Assembly: GCA_963845735.1 (NCBI GenBank) | Contig: CAWJTR010000038.1 | Coordinates: forward strand, 124,001 to 188,000 | DNA from: AP-15 sp963845735 | GTDB lineage: Bacteria > Pseudomonadota > Alphaproteobacteria > ATCC43930 > CGMCC-115725 | Direction: 5' to 3' | DNA: 64,000 nt | Shown here: piece after piece, positions 1 through 8,539 of the stretch | How the letters are laid out: each line of letters starts with the position of its first letter | Numbering within the stretch: position 1 is the stretch's first letter | Notes under the pieces: generated by a model | Databases searched by the model: none | What the model saw: only the letters and a program-made list of their open reading frames with translations | What the model was told of the DNA's origin: nothing | Made by a program: the position numbers and the translations under genes

Positions 1-2
1 CG

Positions 3-731
3 GGTTCGACCAAGGGCGGGACCAGCACCGCGGTTCAAGCCGATGGCAACACGCTGACCCTCGGCTCCAACAATACCAAGACCGTCACGATCACCCCGAC
101 CATCACGACCACTAAAGATGCCAACAACACCACCACCAAGGACAGCAACAACACCAGCACTAAGAACAGCAACAACACTACGACCAAGGACAGCAACAAC
201 ACCAAGACAACCAACCAAAATGCCTCGTCGACCGGCAGCTCGGGCGGCACGGCGTCGGCGACGAATGGCGGCAAGGCGACCAACGTCAACAATGGTGGCA
301 ATACCACGACCTGACCAAGAGCAACTCCTATAGCAACGCCAGCACCAACAACAAGGACAGCGGCAACACCACCACCAAGACTAACAGCAGCACCAACTTC
401 CTGGGTGCGCTGCAAGGCTCGGTGGTCGGCAGTGGCAGCCTGAACGCGAGCACGACCAACACCATCACCAACACGACGACGGCGACGGGTGGGGCAGGCT
501 CGGCGTTCAATACCTCTACCGTTGCCGGCAACCGCATTAAGAACGTGGCGGCTGCCTACAGCGGCAACGTCGATATGTCGTACTCGATGGGTGGCCAGGG
601 CATCTTGCAGGCCAACCAGAATACCGGCGCCAACGCGACGCAACAGAACTCCGTCGCACTCACCTCCTACGGTGGGCGGCAACGGCGGTGGCCTGAGCGG
701 CTTCAGCCCGACACGTACCTACTTCTACTAA
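3..731 (+). CDS. Asn/Thr-rich Fap-type amyloid subunit, C-terminal part, frame broken
   Basis: The 5' end lies outside the window. The product is extremely rich in Asn, Thr, Ser and Gly; the first ~100 visible residues are short tandem units built on TTKDSNN, followed by a more complex part containing SGNVDMSYSM and NTGANATQQNSVAL and ending in an aromatic PTRTYFY tail. I read it as the secreted fibre-forming subunit of a Fap (functional amyloid) system, because a C39 peptidase and a coiled-coil/beta-barrel pore follow. The frame moves once near 312 (a TGA cuts NNGGNTT from DLTKSNS) and back near 673 (extra G in a GGTGGGCGG run); the good join on both sides argues for indel errors rather than decay. 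Assignment as FapC-like rather than FapB-like is inference; a different low-complexity adhesin is the alternative. Confidence 0.55.
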
Positions 732-753
732 GTAATAAGCACGTTGTGGAGCT

Positions 754-788
754 GTCCGCACCGCCCTTGTCTTGGGGGCGGTGCGGAC
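754..788 (+). terminator. 13-bp hairpin between the two amyloid subunit genes
   Basis: A perfect inverted repeat, GTCCGCACCGCCC (754-766) with GGGCGGTGCGGAC (776-788) and a 9-nt loop, is followed by CCCTTCTTT. It lies 23 nt after the stop of the first subunit gene and 33 nt before the next start. The T-run is imperfect, so it may be a partial terminator or an mRNA-stabilising stem that makes more of the upstream subunit than of the downstream genes. Confidence 0.6.
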
Positions 789-820
789 CCCTTCTTTCAG
801 CGAACGATAATGGGTGAAAC

Positions 821-1216
821 ATGAAGACGTCCGCCATTTTGGCGATCGCGAGCCTGATTGCCGCAGCTGCCGGGATTCACGGGTCGTGCCTCGCCGGCGA
901 GAAGGCCGCGGCTGGACCCCGAAGCATCGTCAGCGTGTTGGCCGGAAGCGCCGTTCCGACAGCCGAGCTCAACAGCCAGCATGCGCGCGGCAGCACCAAC
1001 ATCAAGATCGATGCCGCGACCGCGTCGGGAGGGAACGGGTCGTCGTTCGACAACGGTCTGGTACACGGCAACTCCGTCATTGGTACGTCCGCCACCGGGA
1101 CGATCACGACCACCGGTTCGGTCAACAACAACATGGGTATCACCACGGTGTTCCAGAACTCCGGCAACAACTCGCTGTTTCAGCAAAGCACTGCGATCAA
1201 TATAACCCTGCAATAA
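821..1216 (+). CDS. small secreted amyloid-subunit-like protein (Fap cluster)
   Basis: 131 residues with an N-terminal signal peptide (MKTSAILAIASLIAAAAG...) and a Gly/Ser/Thr/Asn-rich mature part. The C-terminal half carries a Gln/Asn pattern, GNSVIGTS ... GITTVFQNSGNNSLFQQS, of the kind found in Fap fibre repeats, and ends in a short hydrophobic strand (INITLQ). It lies between the large Asn/Thr-rich subunit and the C39 peptidase gene on the same strand. I infer a minor or nucleating subunit (FapB-like). Sequence divergence in this class is high, so the functional call rests mainly on composition and context. The frame is intact. Confidence 0.5.
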   Translation: MKTSAILAIASLIAAAAGIHGSCLAGEKAAAGPRSIVSVLAGSAVPTAELNSQHARGSTNIKIDAATASGGNGSSFDNGLVHGNSVIGTSATGTITTTGSVNNNMGITTVFQNSGNNSLFQQSTAINITLQ

Positions 1217-1262
1217 AGAAAGCGTGCCGGAAGGCGTTTTCGAATAGGCAGGGGTGCACAAC

Positions 1263-1983
1263 ATGACGCGGGCTCGGCGGCTTCGGATGATGGCGGCAGT
1301 GCTGTGCCTCGGGACGGCGAATTTTTCTACGATCCCGGCCGGCGCCGGATCTCTGTTTCTCGATGGTGTCGGCTTTGGCAGCAGCGCCGTGACGATGAAC
1401 GTCGAGAGCTTTCAGGAAAAAAAGTACAAGACCACTTACGCGCAGCAATATGATTTTTCCTGCGGGTCTGCGGCGCTGGCGACATTGCTGACCTACAATT
1501 ACAACATCCCCGTCACCGAGCAGGTCGTGTTCAAGGACATGATCGAAAACGGCAACAAGAAGGTGATCAGCGAGTCCGGGTTCTCGCTACTCGACATCAA
1601 GAACTTTTTAACCCGGCACGGCCTGGAATTCGAATGGCTATCGCGCGCCGTTGTCGAAGCTCGCGCAAGTGGGGGTGCCGGCGATCGTCCTGGTGAATGT
1701 GCGCGGCTACAGCCATTTTGTCGTGCTGGAAGGAATTCACGGCGGCTGGGTGCTGCTGTCGGATCCGGCGAACGGGATGCGCAGCGAGCCGATCGGCGAG
1801 TTCGAGAGGCAGTGGACCGGAATCTTTTTTCTGATCGTGACCAATGCCGAGCAAGCACAGAAACGCTTCAACGATCCCGCCCGGTGGGCGGCAGCACCAC
1901 TCCCGCCTTGGGATTTGACGCGTTACACGGTTGACCTCGCAACCCTGGCGCAACCCGCCATGCTCGGGCTGGGCCGGTTCTGA
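1263..1983 (+). CDS. fapD: C39-family cysteine peptidase of a Fap amyloid cluster (FapD-like), one frameshift
   Basis: The ATG at 1263 is preceded by AGGCAGGGG and opens a signal peptide (MTRARRLRMMAAVLCLG). The C39 papain-like core is clear: catalytic Cys in QYDFSCGSAALATLL, His in VRGYSHFVVLEG and Asp in VLLSDPANGMR. The length (~240 aa) fits stand-alone periplasmic FapD proteins, which lack the ABC domains of bacteriocin exporters. FapD is required for export of Fap fibre subunits in Pseudomonas; here it follows two Asn/Gln-rich subunits and precedes a lipoprotein. The frame changes near 1645 between EWLSRAVV and SKLAQVGVPA; both halves align with one C39 domain, so I treat it as one gene with an indel. 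Confidence 0.75.
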
Positions 1984-1993
1984 GGAGGGCCGG

Positions 1994-2659
1994 GTGGTGA
2001 GGCCAACGCTGTTGCTCGCTGGTTTCGCCGCCATCACCGTCGCTATCTTGGCCGGATGCTCCGATACCCGGGTTACGGTCAGCGGCGATAGTATCGCCGC
2101 CCCCGCTCGGAGTGAAAAGCACAGGGAGGACAAGGCGGCGCCGGAGGCTATCGGCAAAGCTTTCGCAGACGTTGCGCTCGACGACCGCGAGCTGAGTGGG
2201 ATACGCGGCGGGCTGAGTGTCGGCTCGGGGGTGGTGTTGAACTTTGCCTTCCAGGAGGCGACATTCGTGAACCATAATCTGACCCAGAATATTGTCGTAC
2301 CAACCATCACGGTTTCGCCAGGCTCGGCCACCGCCTCGATAGCAGGCGTGACTGTGCCGGGTGGCGGGGTTAGCAACTTCTCCCCGAACTCGGTCGCGGG
2401 GGTCGGCAAGCTGGCGACGCCGGTAAGCTCGCCCGCTTTGGCGGTTCAGTCGATCTTGAATAGCGGTATGACCCAGATCGTCAGCAGTATCGGCAGCGGC
2501 GGGATTACCAACCTGATCAGCAACACCGCGAACAACCAGTTGGTGCAACAGCAGATTACTGCTAATATCAATATCAGCGGGTTGTCACAGACCGTCCAAC
2601 AGAGCGTGGCGTCAACGGTGTTGAGCCGGGTTCAAGCCGCGACCTCGCAGTTTCGGTGA
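1994..2659 (+). CDS. lipoprotein of the Fap cluster (FapE-like guess)
   Basis: The GTG start at 1994 lies 10 nt after the peptidase stop, behind GAGGAGGG. It gives a lipoprotein signal (TLLLAGFAAITVAILAGC, lipobox LAGC). The mature part has an ELSGIRGG segment (~residue 70), reminiscent of the LRGG/LSGLRGG segments near the N-terminus of small Fap proteins, and a C-terminal half rich in Ile/Asn/Gln/Ser (NNQLVQQQITANINISG). The composition again suggests a fibre-associated component. Tight spacing supports one operon with the peptidase. FapE-like is my best guess; I do not recognise a catalytic motif. Confidence 0.5.
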   Translation: MVRPTLLLAGFAAITVAILAGCSDTRVTVSGDSIAAPARSEKHREDKAAPEAIGKAFADVALDDRELSGIRGGLSVGSGVVLNFAFQEATFVNHNLTQNIVVPTITVSPGSATASIAGVTVPGGGVSNFSPNSVAGVGKLATPVSSPALAVQSILNSGMTQIVSSIGSGGITNLISNTANNQLVQQQITANINISGLSQTVQQSVASTVLSRVQAATSQFR

Positions 2660-2761
2660 GGCGGCAGTGACCGATCGAACCGGCAACCGGCCGGAACGAA
2701 TATGGAGGGAGAGGGTTCTACTGGCGATCAGCGGATTTCCGCTAGCCTTGGGGGATGGCTT

Positions 2762-3118
2762 ATGACGGATAACGGAGAGGCGGGTCTGCGGGTGAGACCG
2801 AGACGAATGAGCAATATCGTCGCAGCCTTGGCGATGGCGGTGGCAGTTTGGCTCTTGTCGGCGCAATGCGATGCGGCCGAGCCTTCGGGTTCGATGCCGG
2901 CGCATGGGCTTAGCACTTTGCTCGCTGCTGCCTCGGAGAACATTCTGTCGGAATCGGCCATGGCGGATCAAAAAGGGGCAGGATTGAGGCCGCCCAGCAT
3001 CAACGCCAATGAAGAAAACGGCGCGCCAAAAGTGATGCTGTGGGACGAAATGAAGACCTCGCCCATAATGAACCCCGCGCCGGATGGGGTGGTGACGGGC
3101 GGAATTGGCGGCAAATAG
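2762..3118 (+). CDS. small secreted protein, last gene of the Fap operon
   Basis: About 118 residues. A hydrophobic export segment (MSNIVAALAMAVAVWLL) is followed by a short mature part rich in Ser, Pro, Asn and Gly that ends in a GGIGGK tail. ATG codons at 2702, 2762 and 2807 are all in frame; 2807 would begin directly at the signal peptide, and the choice is uncertain. It is co-directional with the amyloid genes and convergent with the FapF-like pore gene. No family recognised; a chaperone or minor subunit role is only a guess from position. Confidence 0.4.
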   Translation: MTDNGEAGLRVRPRRMSNIVAALAMAVAVWLLSAQCDAAEPSGSMPAHGLSTLLAAASENILSESAMADQKGAGLRPPSINANEENGAPKVMLWDEMKTSPIMNPAPDGVVTGGIGGK

Positions 3119-3198
3119 CGGCCGGGATTTGGGTTCTGTGGGTTGCAGCAGCGGCCGGCAATATCGGTTGTGCTTTGAGACTTGGCGCGGTCTCCAAA

Positions 3199-4638
3199 TC
3201 AAAGCGAGAACTTATAAGGTACCTCGAGCAGTACTTTTGCCGCCGGCGTATTCGGGCCGGTGCCGATCCCGACGCTGAGATTGAGCCTCGTCGATTGAGA
3301 GATCTGATATCCCAGGCCAAAATTGAACGTCCCGAACGAGTAGGGTGATCCGGCGATCTCCTGATGATTGGCAAAGGCGGAAAAGACATGGGTCTGCTGA
3401 TAGCTCAAGGTCAAAGCAGCGCGGTCGTTCAACGCAAAGCCTATGCCGAAGGTAACCGCCGGAGACTCGCCGGGTTGAAGAAAGACCGGGGTTGGCGGGC
3501 CACCCTGACGGTCCTGGATCGGTTGAGTCGCACCGAAGTTGTGTTGGTCCTGCAAATTGGCAAACAGCACTCCCGGCGCGGTCGGCAGGAGCACCGTCAC
3601 GCTCGGCGTGGCGGCATAAAAGCCGGTCCCGGTCGCGAGGCTCTTTGGGGTGCCTGACAGGAACTGGCCGTTCGGATCGTTTAGGGTGATGATTGGCACC
3701 TCGAACGGGCTCACCCCGGTCGCGGTTTTGAACAAGCCGTTAACGACGAAGATCGGCCAGCCATTCTCACCCGAATTGATTTGATAGCTGGCGCCAAACT
3801 GCACGTCGCCGATACTGGCGCCGTTCGCGCTGACGGAAAGAAGTTCGGCGGCTGCGCCGACCGGGATAAGGCTGCTCGTGCTGCCGGAGTTGTAGACGAA
3901 GGGGATTTTTACGTTCACTTCCAGCCGATCGGTCACTCCGTAACGAGCCGTCGCAGCCGCGGTCAGAATGTTTTGCTCGAAACGAGTAACGAAGATGTTG
4001 CCGAAGGTGATGCCCGGGATGATTTGGAAACCGTTGACCCCAAGCTGGTTCTGCGACCAATAGTCGAACTCGACCGACGGATCGATGACGAACTGACCCT
4101 TCGGGGTCAGGACGCCGCCGGCAGTCGATAAAGACGGTGCGGTTTCGATTACCTGTTTAGCTTGCTGCTGCGCTGCCGAGGGGCCCTGAATTGGCGCCGA
4201 TTCACCGCCGCCCCCGGACGACGGCGGCGCGGCCGTTCCACCACCTCCGCCGGCGGGAGCGGTGGTCGGGGCGGCTGTCGCGGCGGCAGGCGTCTGGGCG
4301 ACTTCGACGCTCGGCGCCGATGCCGCGGGACTGGATGCTGCGGGCGCGGGCGGGATGCCACTCGCGGTTCCCAGCCCGGTTGCGCGCAAGGTGCTCAGCT
4401 GCCGGTCGAGCAGCTGGTTCTTTAGGTCGAGCAACTTGCTCTTGCGATCGAGCTCCAGAACCTGCTGGTGAAGTTTCTCTTCTTGTTTCTTGAGGGCAGA
4501 CAGCTCCTTTTGGATGGTGGCGCGCAATTGCTTGAGATCATCGGTCGAGGAATCCGCAAAAGCGCCGCCGGGCAGAGCGATCAGAAAAGCTCCGCCAAAA
4601 AGCAGCGCCGGCGCGGTTGCCCGAAGGTGGCGTTGCAA
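3199..4638 (-). CDS. fapF: FapF-like outer-membrane pore with N-terminal coiled coil
   Basis: 479 residues, intact frame. The order is: signal peptide (residues 1-28, ending GGAFA); a heptad-rich coiled coil (~30-85, DLKQLRATIQKELSALKKQ); a long Ala/Pro/Gly linker (~95-165); then a beta-barrel domain starting at TAGGVLTPKGQFVIDPSVEF (~170) and ending in alternating strands with C-terminal YKFSL. This architecture (coiled-coil plug, Pro-rich linker, short barrel with a TPKG entry) is that of FapF, the trimeric pore exporting Fap subunits. It is transcribed toward the other fap-like genes with an 80-nt convergent gap, unlike the single-strand Pseudomonas fapABCDEF order. Alternative: a general outer-membrane transporter annotated without this context. 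Confidence 0.72.
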   Translation of the reverse strand: MQRHLRATAPALLFGGAFLIALPGGAFADSSTDDLKQLRATIQKELSALKKQEEKLHQQVLELDRKSKLLDLKNQLLDRQLSTLRATGLGTASGIPPAPAASSPAASAPSVEVAQTPAAATAAPTTAPAGGGGGTAAPPSSGGGGESAPIQGPSAAQQQAKQVIETAPSLSTAGGVLTPKGQFVIDPSVEFDYWSQNQLGVNGFQIIPGITFGNIFVTRFEQNILTAAATARYGVTDRLEVNVKIPFVYNSGSTSSLIPVGAAAELLSVSANGASIGDVQFGASYQINSGENGWPIFVVNGLFKTATGVSPFEVPIITLNDPNGQFLSGTPKSLATGTGFYAATPSVTVLLPTAPGVLFANLQDQHNFGATQPIQDRQGGPPTPVFLQPGESPAVTFGIGFALNDRAALTLSYQQTHVFSAFANHQEIAGSPYSFGTFNFGLGYQISQSTRLNLSVGIGTGPNTPAAKVLLEVPYKFSL

Positions 4639-5129
4639 GCCCGTCGCGCTCGCTTCTCTGCCGGGAAAGCGCTTGCAAGGAATAAGAAGGCGCAGGCATG
4701 TGGCCTTGCCGGCCCGGGTTGCCGGGCGACGCCGTCGGCTCGATCAAGAACATGGGCACCACATGTCAGGCTGTCCGGTGCACTCTTGGCTTCCCTGGCT
4801 GTCGCCGCTGCTTGGAGACTAGCGGGTTTTCGCCGAACCGGCGAGCATAATTCCAATGTTACGCAACCCCGGCGCGCCACGTCGCCGGATGCCGCGACGA
4901 CGCAAGAGCAGCCACAAGGTGCCGACTGAGGCCGGAGGTAGGGCGAATATTCGTCTCTAGGCGACTGGTCGCCGGCGCCGGCTGCACGGGTGTCTATTTT
5001 TGGCTCGCATGTCACGGAGAGACGCACAAACCGCAGGTGCGGTCTCTGCCGCGCGAATCGACCCGCGGACGCGATGCCGAGACCCTCGATCGGCCGCTCC
5101 GGCGCCGGAAAGCGATGTCAGGCCGTCGG
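4639..5129. other. gene-free stretch
   Basis: 491 bp between the FapF-like gene start and the end of the monooxygenase operon. I see no coding pattern on either strand that matches a family. It should hold the leftward fapF promoter near 4640-4750, but I cannot point to -35/-10 boxes with confidence. Confidence 0.4.
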
Positions 5130-6185
5130 TCAGTGAAGCTGCGGCTGTACCTTTTCGCAGATCAGCTGCAGCGAGTGCATGACCCGTTCGTGCGGCACCA
5201 GCCCCCCGTAATTCAGCTCGCCGAGGATGCCGGCGAGGCCCAACTGCTGCTGCAGGGTCAGCAGACGGTCGGCAACGACCTCCGGCGTGCCGATGATGGC
5301 CCGGCCTTGCAGCACCTCGTCGTAGGTGAGCGTCTGCAGCCGCTGCGCCCCCTCGATGCGGCGCGCGCTGTCGAAAACCCCGGCGCTGTGGGCCAACTCT
5401 TGGAGCCGCGCGCCCAACCAGCGGTAGGTGTTCATCAGGCTCTCTTCCGGGTCCCGGCGCGCCTGCTCCATCGTGTCGCCGACATAGACCGGTGCCCGCA
5501 GATAGACCTCGCCAGTGCCGGGGTGACCGGCTGCCTTCCAGGCTTCACGATAGATCTCGAGACTGGGCAGCACCTCGTCGATCGTGCCGCGGCGCGCGCC
5601 GACAAAGATCGCATAACCTTGCCGGCCGGCCGAAATAAAGGTGTCTTCCCGATTGGCCGCGATCCGGATCGGCGGATGCGGCTTGTGGTACGGCTTTGGC
5701 ACGATGCTTACGTTTTCGTAATTGTAGTATTTGCCGGTGAAGGAGAATTTTTCCTCGGTCCACGCGCGCTTGACGACCTCGAGCACTTCGGCGAAGCGCT
5801 CGGGGCTTTCGCCATAGGAAATGCCGTAGGCTTCGTAGGCGCGCGGAAAGCCGCTGCGCCCGACACCAAAGAGCAGCCGTCCGCGGCTGATGTGATCGAC
5901 GGTGGCGGCGTCTTCGGCAAGCCGCAGCGGCTGGCACAGCGGCAATACCTGGACACCCGTTCCGATTTTGATGTTCTTGGTGCGGGCGGCAATCGCGCTC
6001 GCGATGGTCATCGGCACCGCACACACCGAGCGCTCGGGCGCCATGTGGATTTCCGGCAGCCAGATCGCGTCGAGGCCCCAGCGCTCGGCGGCGTCGACCT
6101 GATCGAAAGCAGTGGTGAACGCCTCGGCCTCGCTCTGGCCGGGGCGCCGCTGGAACTCGTGGAACACGCCGAATTCGAATGCCAT
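5130..6185 (-). CDS. luciferase-like (LLM) flavin-dependent monooxygenase
   Basis: 351 residues, single domain TIM-barrel of the bacterial luciferase-like family. Family signatures are the N-terminal AERWGLDAIWLPEIH (~33-47), the flavin-binding strand IGTGVQVLPL (~77), GRLLFGVGRSGFPRAYEAYG (~100) and the later KPHPPIRIAANREDT segment. These enzymes use reduced FMN/FAD supplied by a separate reductase to oxygenate small organic substrates; the substrate here is unknown. ATG at 6185 has AGGAG just upstream. It is the third gene of a leftward trio; it follows its neighbour by 22 nt. It is a clear paralogue of the 7289-8317 protein (same length and motifs), suggesting duplication around the middle gene. 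Confidence 0.8.
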   Translation of the reverse strand: MAFEFGVFHEFQRRPGQSEAEAFTTAFDQVDAAERWGLDAIWLPEIHMAPERSVCAVPMTIASAIAARTKNIKIGTGVQVLPLCQPLRLAEDAATVDHISRGRLLFGVGRSGFPRAYEAYGISYGESPERFAEVLEVVKRAWTEEKFSFTGKYYNYENVSIVPKPYHKPHPPIRIAANREDTFISAGRQGYAIFVGARRGTIDEVLPSLEIYREAWKAAGHPGTGEVYLRAPVYVGDTMEQARRDPEESLMNTYRWLGARLQELAHSAGVFDSARRIEGAQRLQTLTYDEVLQGRAIIGTPEVVADRLLTLQQQLGLAGILGELNYGGLVPHERVMHSLQLICEKVQPQLH

Positions 6186-6207
6186 TCTCGTTACTCCTCT
6201 CAGATCG

Positions 6208-7242
6208 TCATTTGCCGGCGAGGGCGAAAGCGGGTTCGTCGGCGAAGGTCGGCATGATCTCTCGGGCGAAGCGGCGGATGTTCTCGCGCGAGCCGCCGAA
6301 ATTGATGATCACGTACTCAACCCCACCAGCGCGCAGCTTTTCGAGCTTGCGCATGATCTCGTCAGGTGTGCCGAACAGCGCGCTCTCGGCGCTCTCGTAG
6401 CGGGCCTTCTTTTCATCATCCAAGATATAGCGGTCGCGCGTTTCGTTGCCCGGCCGGCGGGCCAAGGCATTGACCCGCATATGGCCCTGATAGCGGCGTT
6501 CGATAGCGGCCTCTTTGTCGGCGGCGTCTTTGGCGAAATGCACGGCGCGGGCGACCGCGACCTCCATTGGACTGAACAGTCGGCCGCGCGCCTCGACCTC
6601 TTCCTTGAACTGCGCGACCTGGCCGAGGATTTCCTCGGCCAGCGAGTGCTGGCCCAGCAGCATGTTGTAGCCGCGCTCGGCGACTTGGCGAACCGAGTTG
6701 GGGCTGCCCGCCCCCATCCAGAACGGCGGGTGCGGCTTCTGCGCAGTCGGCGGCTCGACGACGATGTTGTCGAATTGCCAATATTTGCCGCGATGCGAGA
6801 ACGGCGTCTCTGAAACAAAAGCCTTGGTGATCACGTCGAGCACTTCCTCGAAGCGCTCATCAGCTTCCTCCATCGGCACGCAGAAGCCAGCGAACTCGTT
6901 CCAGCGATAACCTTTGCCGATGCCGAAATCGAGCCGCCCGCCCGACAGCAGATCGAGAGTCGCGGCCTGCTCGGCCAACAGCACCGGATTGTGCCAGGGC
7001 AAGACCAATACCGCGGTGCCGAGCCGCAAATGCCGGGTGCGGGCGCCGAGCCAGGTCAGCAAATTGAGGCTGGCCGAAACCTGGCCAAAGCCGGTGAAAT
7101 GATGCTCGACGAGAAATGTGCTGTAGTAGCCCAGCGCCTCGGCTTCGACATTGTTGTCGATGAAGTCGCGAAAGCCCTGGCTGCTGTCGGTATCGGGACC
7201 GGCTCGTCTGGCCTGCGCGCTGCCGAACAATCCGAATTTCAT
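6208..7242 (-). CDS. luciferase-like (LLM) flavin-dependent monooxygenase
   Basis: 344 residues, intact. LLM-class pattern: MKFGLFGSAQA start, short inserted loop, FLVEHHFTGFG (~44), LRLGTAVLVLPWHNPVLLAE (~74) and LDFGIGKGYRWNEFAGF (~103). A C-terminal helix pair follows VEYVIINFGG. It is more distant from its two flanking LLM genes than they are from each other, so the operon probably encodes two different oxygenation activities. Spacing to upstream and downstream genes is 46 and 22 nt; GGAGATTAG precedes the start. Substrate not inferable. Confidence 0.8.
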   Translation of the reverse strand: MKFGLFGSAQARRAGPDTDSSQGFRDFIDNNVEAEALGYYSTFLVEHHFTGFGQVSASLNLLTWLGARTRHLRLGTAVLVLPWHNPVLLAEQAATLDLLSGGRLDFGIGKGYRWNEFAGFCVPMEEADERFEEVLDVITKAFVSETPFSHRGKYWQFDNIVVEPPTAQKPHPPFWMGAGSPNSVRQVAERGYNMLLGQHSLAEEILGQVAQFKEEVEARGRLFSPMEVAVARAVHFAKDAADKEAAIERRYQGHMRVNALARRPGNETRDRYILDDEKKARYESAESALFGTPDEIMRKLEKLRAGGVEYVIINFGGSRENIRRFAREIMPTFADEPAFALAGK

Positions 7243-7288
7243 CGCCTAATCTCCAAATTCCGAGGCAGCGCTCATGCCTGGAATGCGC

Positions 7289-8317
7289 TCAATGCAGGCG
7301 GGGCAGGACCTTTTCGCACAACAGCTGCAACGACCGGGTCATCGGCTCATGCGGGATCAGCGCACCGAAATTCAGCTCGGCGAGGATGCCGTTGAGCCCC
7401 AGCTCTTCGTGCAATTGCTGCAGCCGATCGGCGACGCGCTCGGGGCTGCCGATGATGACCTTGTCGCGCTGCACCTCCTCATAGGAGATTGTGCGGATGG
7501 TTATGGCCTCGGCCGCGCGTCGTCGGTTGGGGGCGTTTTCGAGCCGTGTGCTCAAAGTCCGGTAGCCGGACATAATGCTTTCCTCGGCCTGGTCGAATGC
7601 CGCCCGATCGGTGTCGGCGATATGCAGGGTCAGCCGCAGATAGACCTCGCCCTCGCCGGGATGACCGGCCTGCTTGTAGGCTTGGCGGTAGGCGGCGAGG
7701 TCGGGGGCGAGACCCGACAAGGATCCGCTGCGCACCGCGACAAAGATCGGATAGCCGGCCTCACCTAGTGACGGAAACGTCTCCTCGCTGGCGGCGGCGA
7801 CGCGGATCGGCGGGAAGGGTTTTTGAAACGGCTGGGGCACCGCGCTGGCATTGTCGAAATGCCAGTACTTGCCTTCGTATGAAAACCGCTCCTGGGTCCA
7901 AGCCTTCTTGACGATGTCGAGGGTCTCGAGAAAGCGTTCGCGGCTTTCCGAATAAGGCACGCCATAGGCCATGTAGCTGCGCGGGTTGCCGCTGCGGCCG
8001 ACGCCGAACAGCAGCCGGCCCTGGCTGATCTGGTCGACCGTGGCAGTTTCCTCGGCCAGGCGCAGCGGATGGCACAATGGCAGGACCTGGACCCCGGTGC
8101 CGATCTTGATGCGTTTGGTGCGGGCGGCGATGGCGCTGGCCACGGTCATCGGTGCGCTCATTACCGAGCGGCGCGCCTGCTGATGGATCTCAGCAAGCCA
8201 GATCGCATCGAGCCCCCAGCGGTCGGCTGCCTCGATTTGGTCCAGCGCCTCCACGAACGCCGCTGCCTGGGTCTGGCCCGGCCGGCAGTGGAATTCATGG
8301 TAGACCCCGACTTCCAT
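7289..8317 (-). CDS. luciferase-like (LLM) flavin-dependent monooxygenase
   Basis: 342 residues, intact, first gene of the leftward LLM operon. Shares AADRWGLDAIWLAEIHQQA, IGTGVQVLPL, GRLLFGVGRSGNPRSYMAYG and a GLNGILAELNFGALIPHEP C-terminus with the 5130-6185 gene, of which it is a paralogue. The start at 8317 has GGAGACGCG upstream. It is divergent from the LysR gene at 8540, so this is the likely target operon of that regulator. Reaction class: FMNH2-dependent oxygenation of an unknown small molecule. Confidence 0.8.
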   Translation of the reverse strand: MEVGVYHEFHCRPGQTQAAAFVEALDQIEAADRWGLDAIWLAEIHQQARRSVMSAPMTVASAIAARTKRIKIGTGVQVLPLCHPLRLAEETATVDQISQGRLLFGVGRSGNPRSYMAYGVPYSESRERFLETLDIVKKAWTQERFSYEGKYWHFDNASAVPQPFQKPFPPIRVAAASEETFPSLGEAGYPIFVAVRSGSLSGLAPDLAAYRQAYKQAGHPGEGEVYLRLTLHIADTDRAAFDQAEESIMSGYRTLSTRLENAPNRRRAAEAITIRTISYEEVQRDKVIIGSPERVADRLQQLHEELGLNGILAELNFGALIPHEPMTRSLQLLCEKVLPRLH

Positions 8318-8403
8318 GAGCGCGTCTCCTATTTGAGCGTAGCCCGCTGATATGACGCTAAAATCAATTCATTCATCAAGCAAATACCGATTGCCGATCA
8401 TGC

Positions 8404-8422
8404 TCATGCCGTAGCGGCATGA
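8404..8422. promoter_or_regulatory. palindrome in the LLM/LysR divergent region, candidate LysR operator
   Basis: TCATGCC-GTAGC-GGCATGA is a perfect 7-bp inverted repeat with a 5-nt centre. A wider repeat, GATCATGC...GCATGATC, overlaps it. It has the T-N11-A interrupted-palindrome form of LysR-type sites and lies 118 nt from the LysR start and 87 nt from the first LLM start, where an activator/autorepressor site would sit. Binding is inferred. Confidence 0.5.
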
Positions 8423-8539
8423 TCCGCGGTGGCTTGGCCTATTCTCCGGGGTGCGCGCAGAGTGCCGCGGTTCCAGGCATCCCCGCACCACAATTCCGAT
8501 TGACCTTGGCGTCCGCGGGTGGGCGGAATCGCGACCATC

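Noticed and set aside
118..314. Separate small genes in the first 330 bp
   Set aside because: They are other frames of the TTKDSNN-repeat subunit; the repeat unit is in phase only in the frame starting at base 3.
5037..6257. Rightward frame of 406 codons opposite the LLM gene
   Set aside because: Antisense shadow; the LLM motifs on the other strand are unmistakable.
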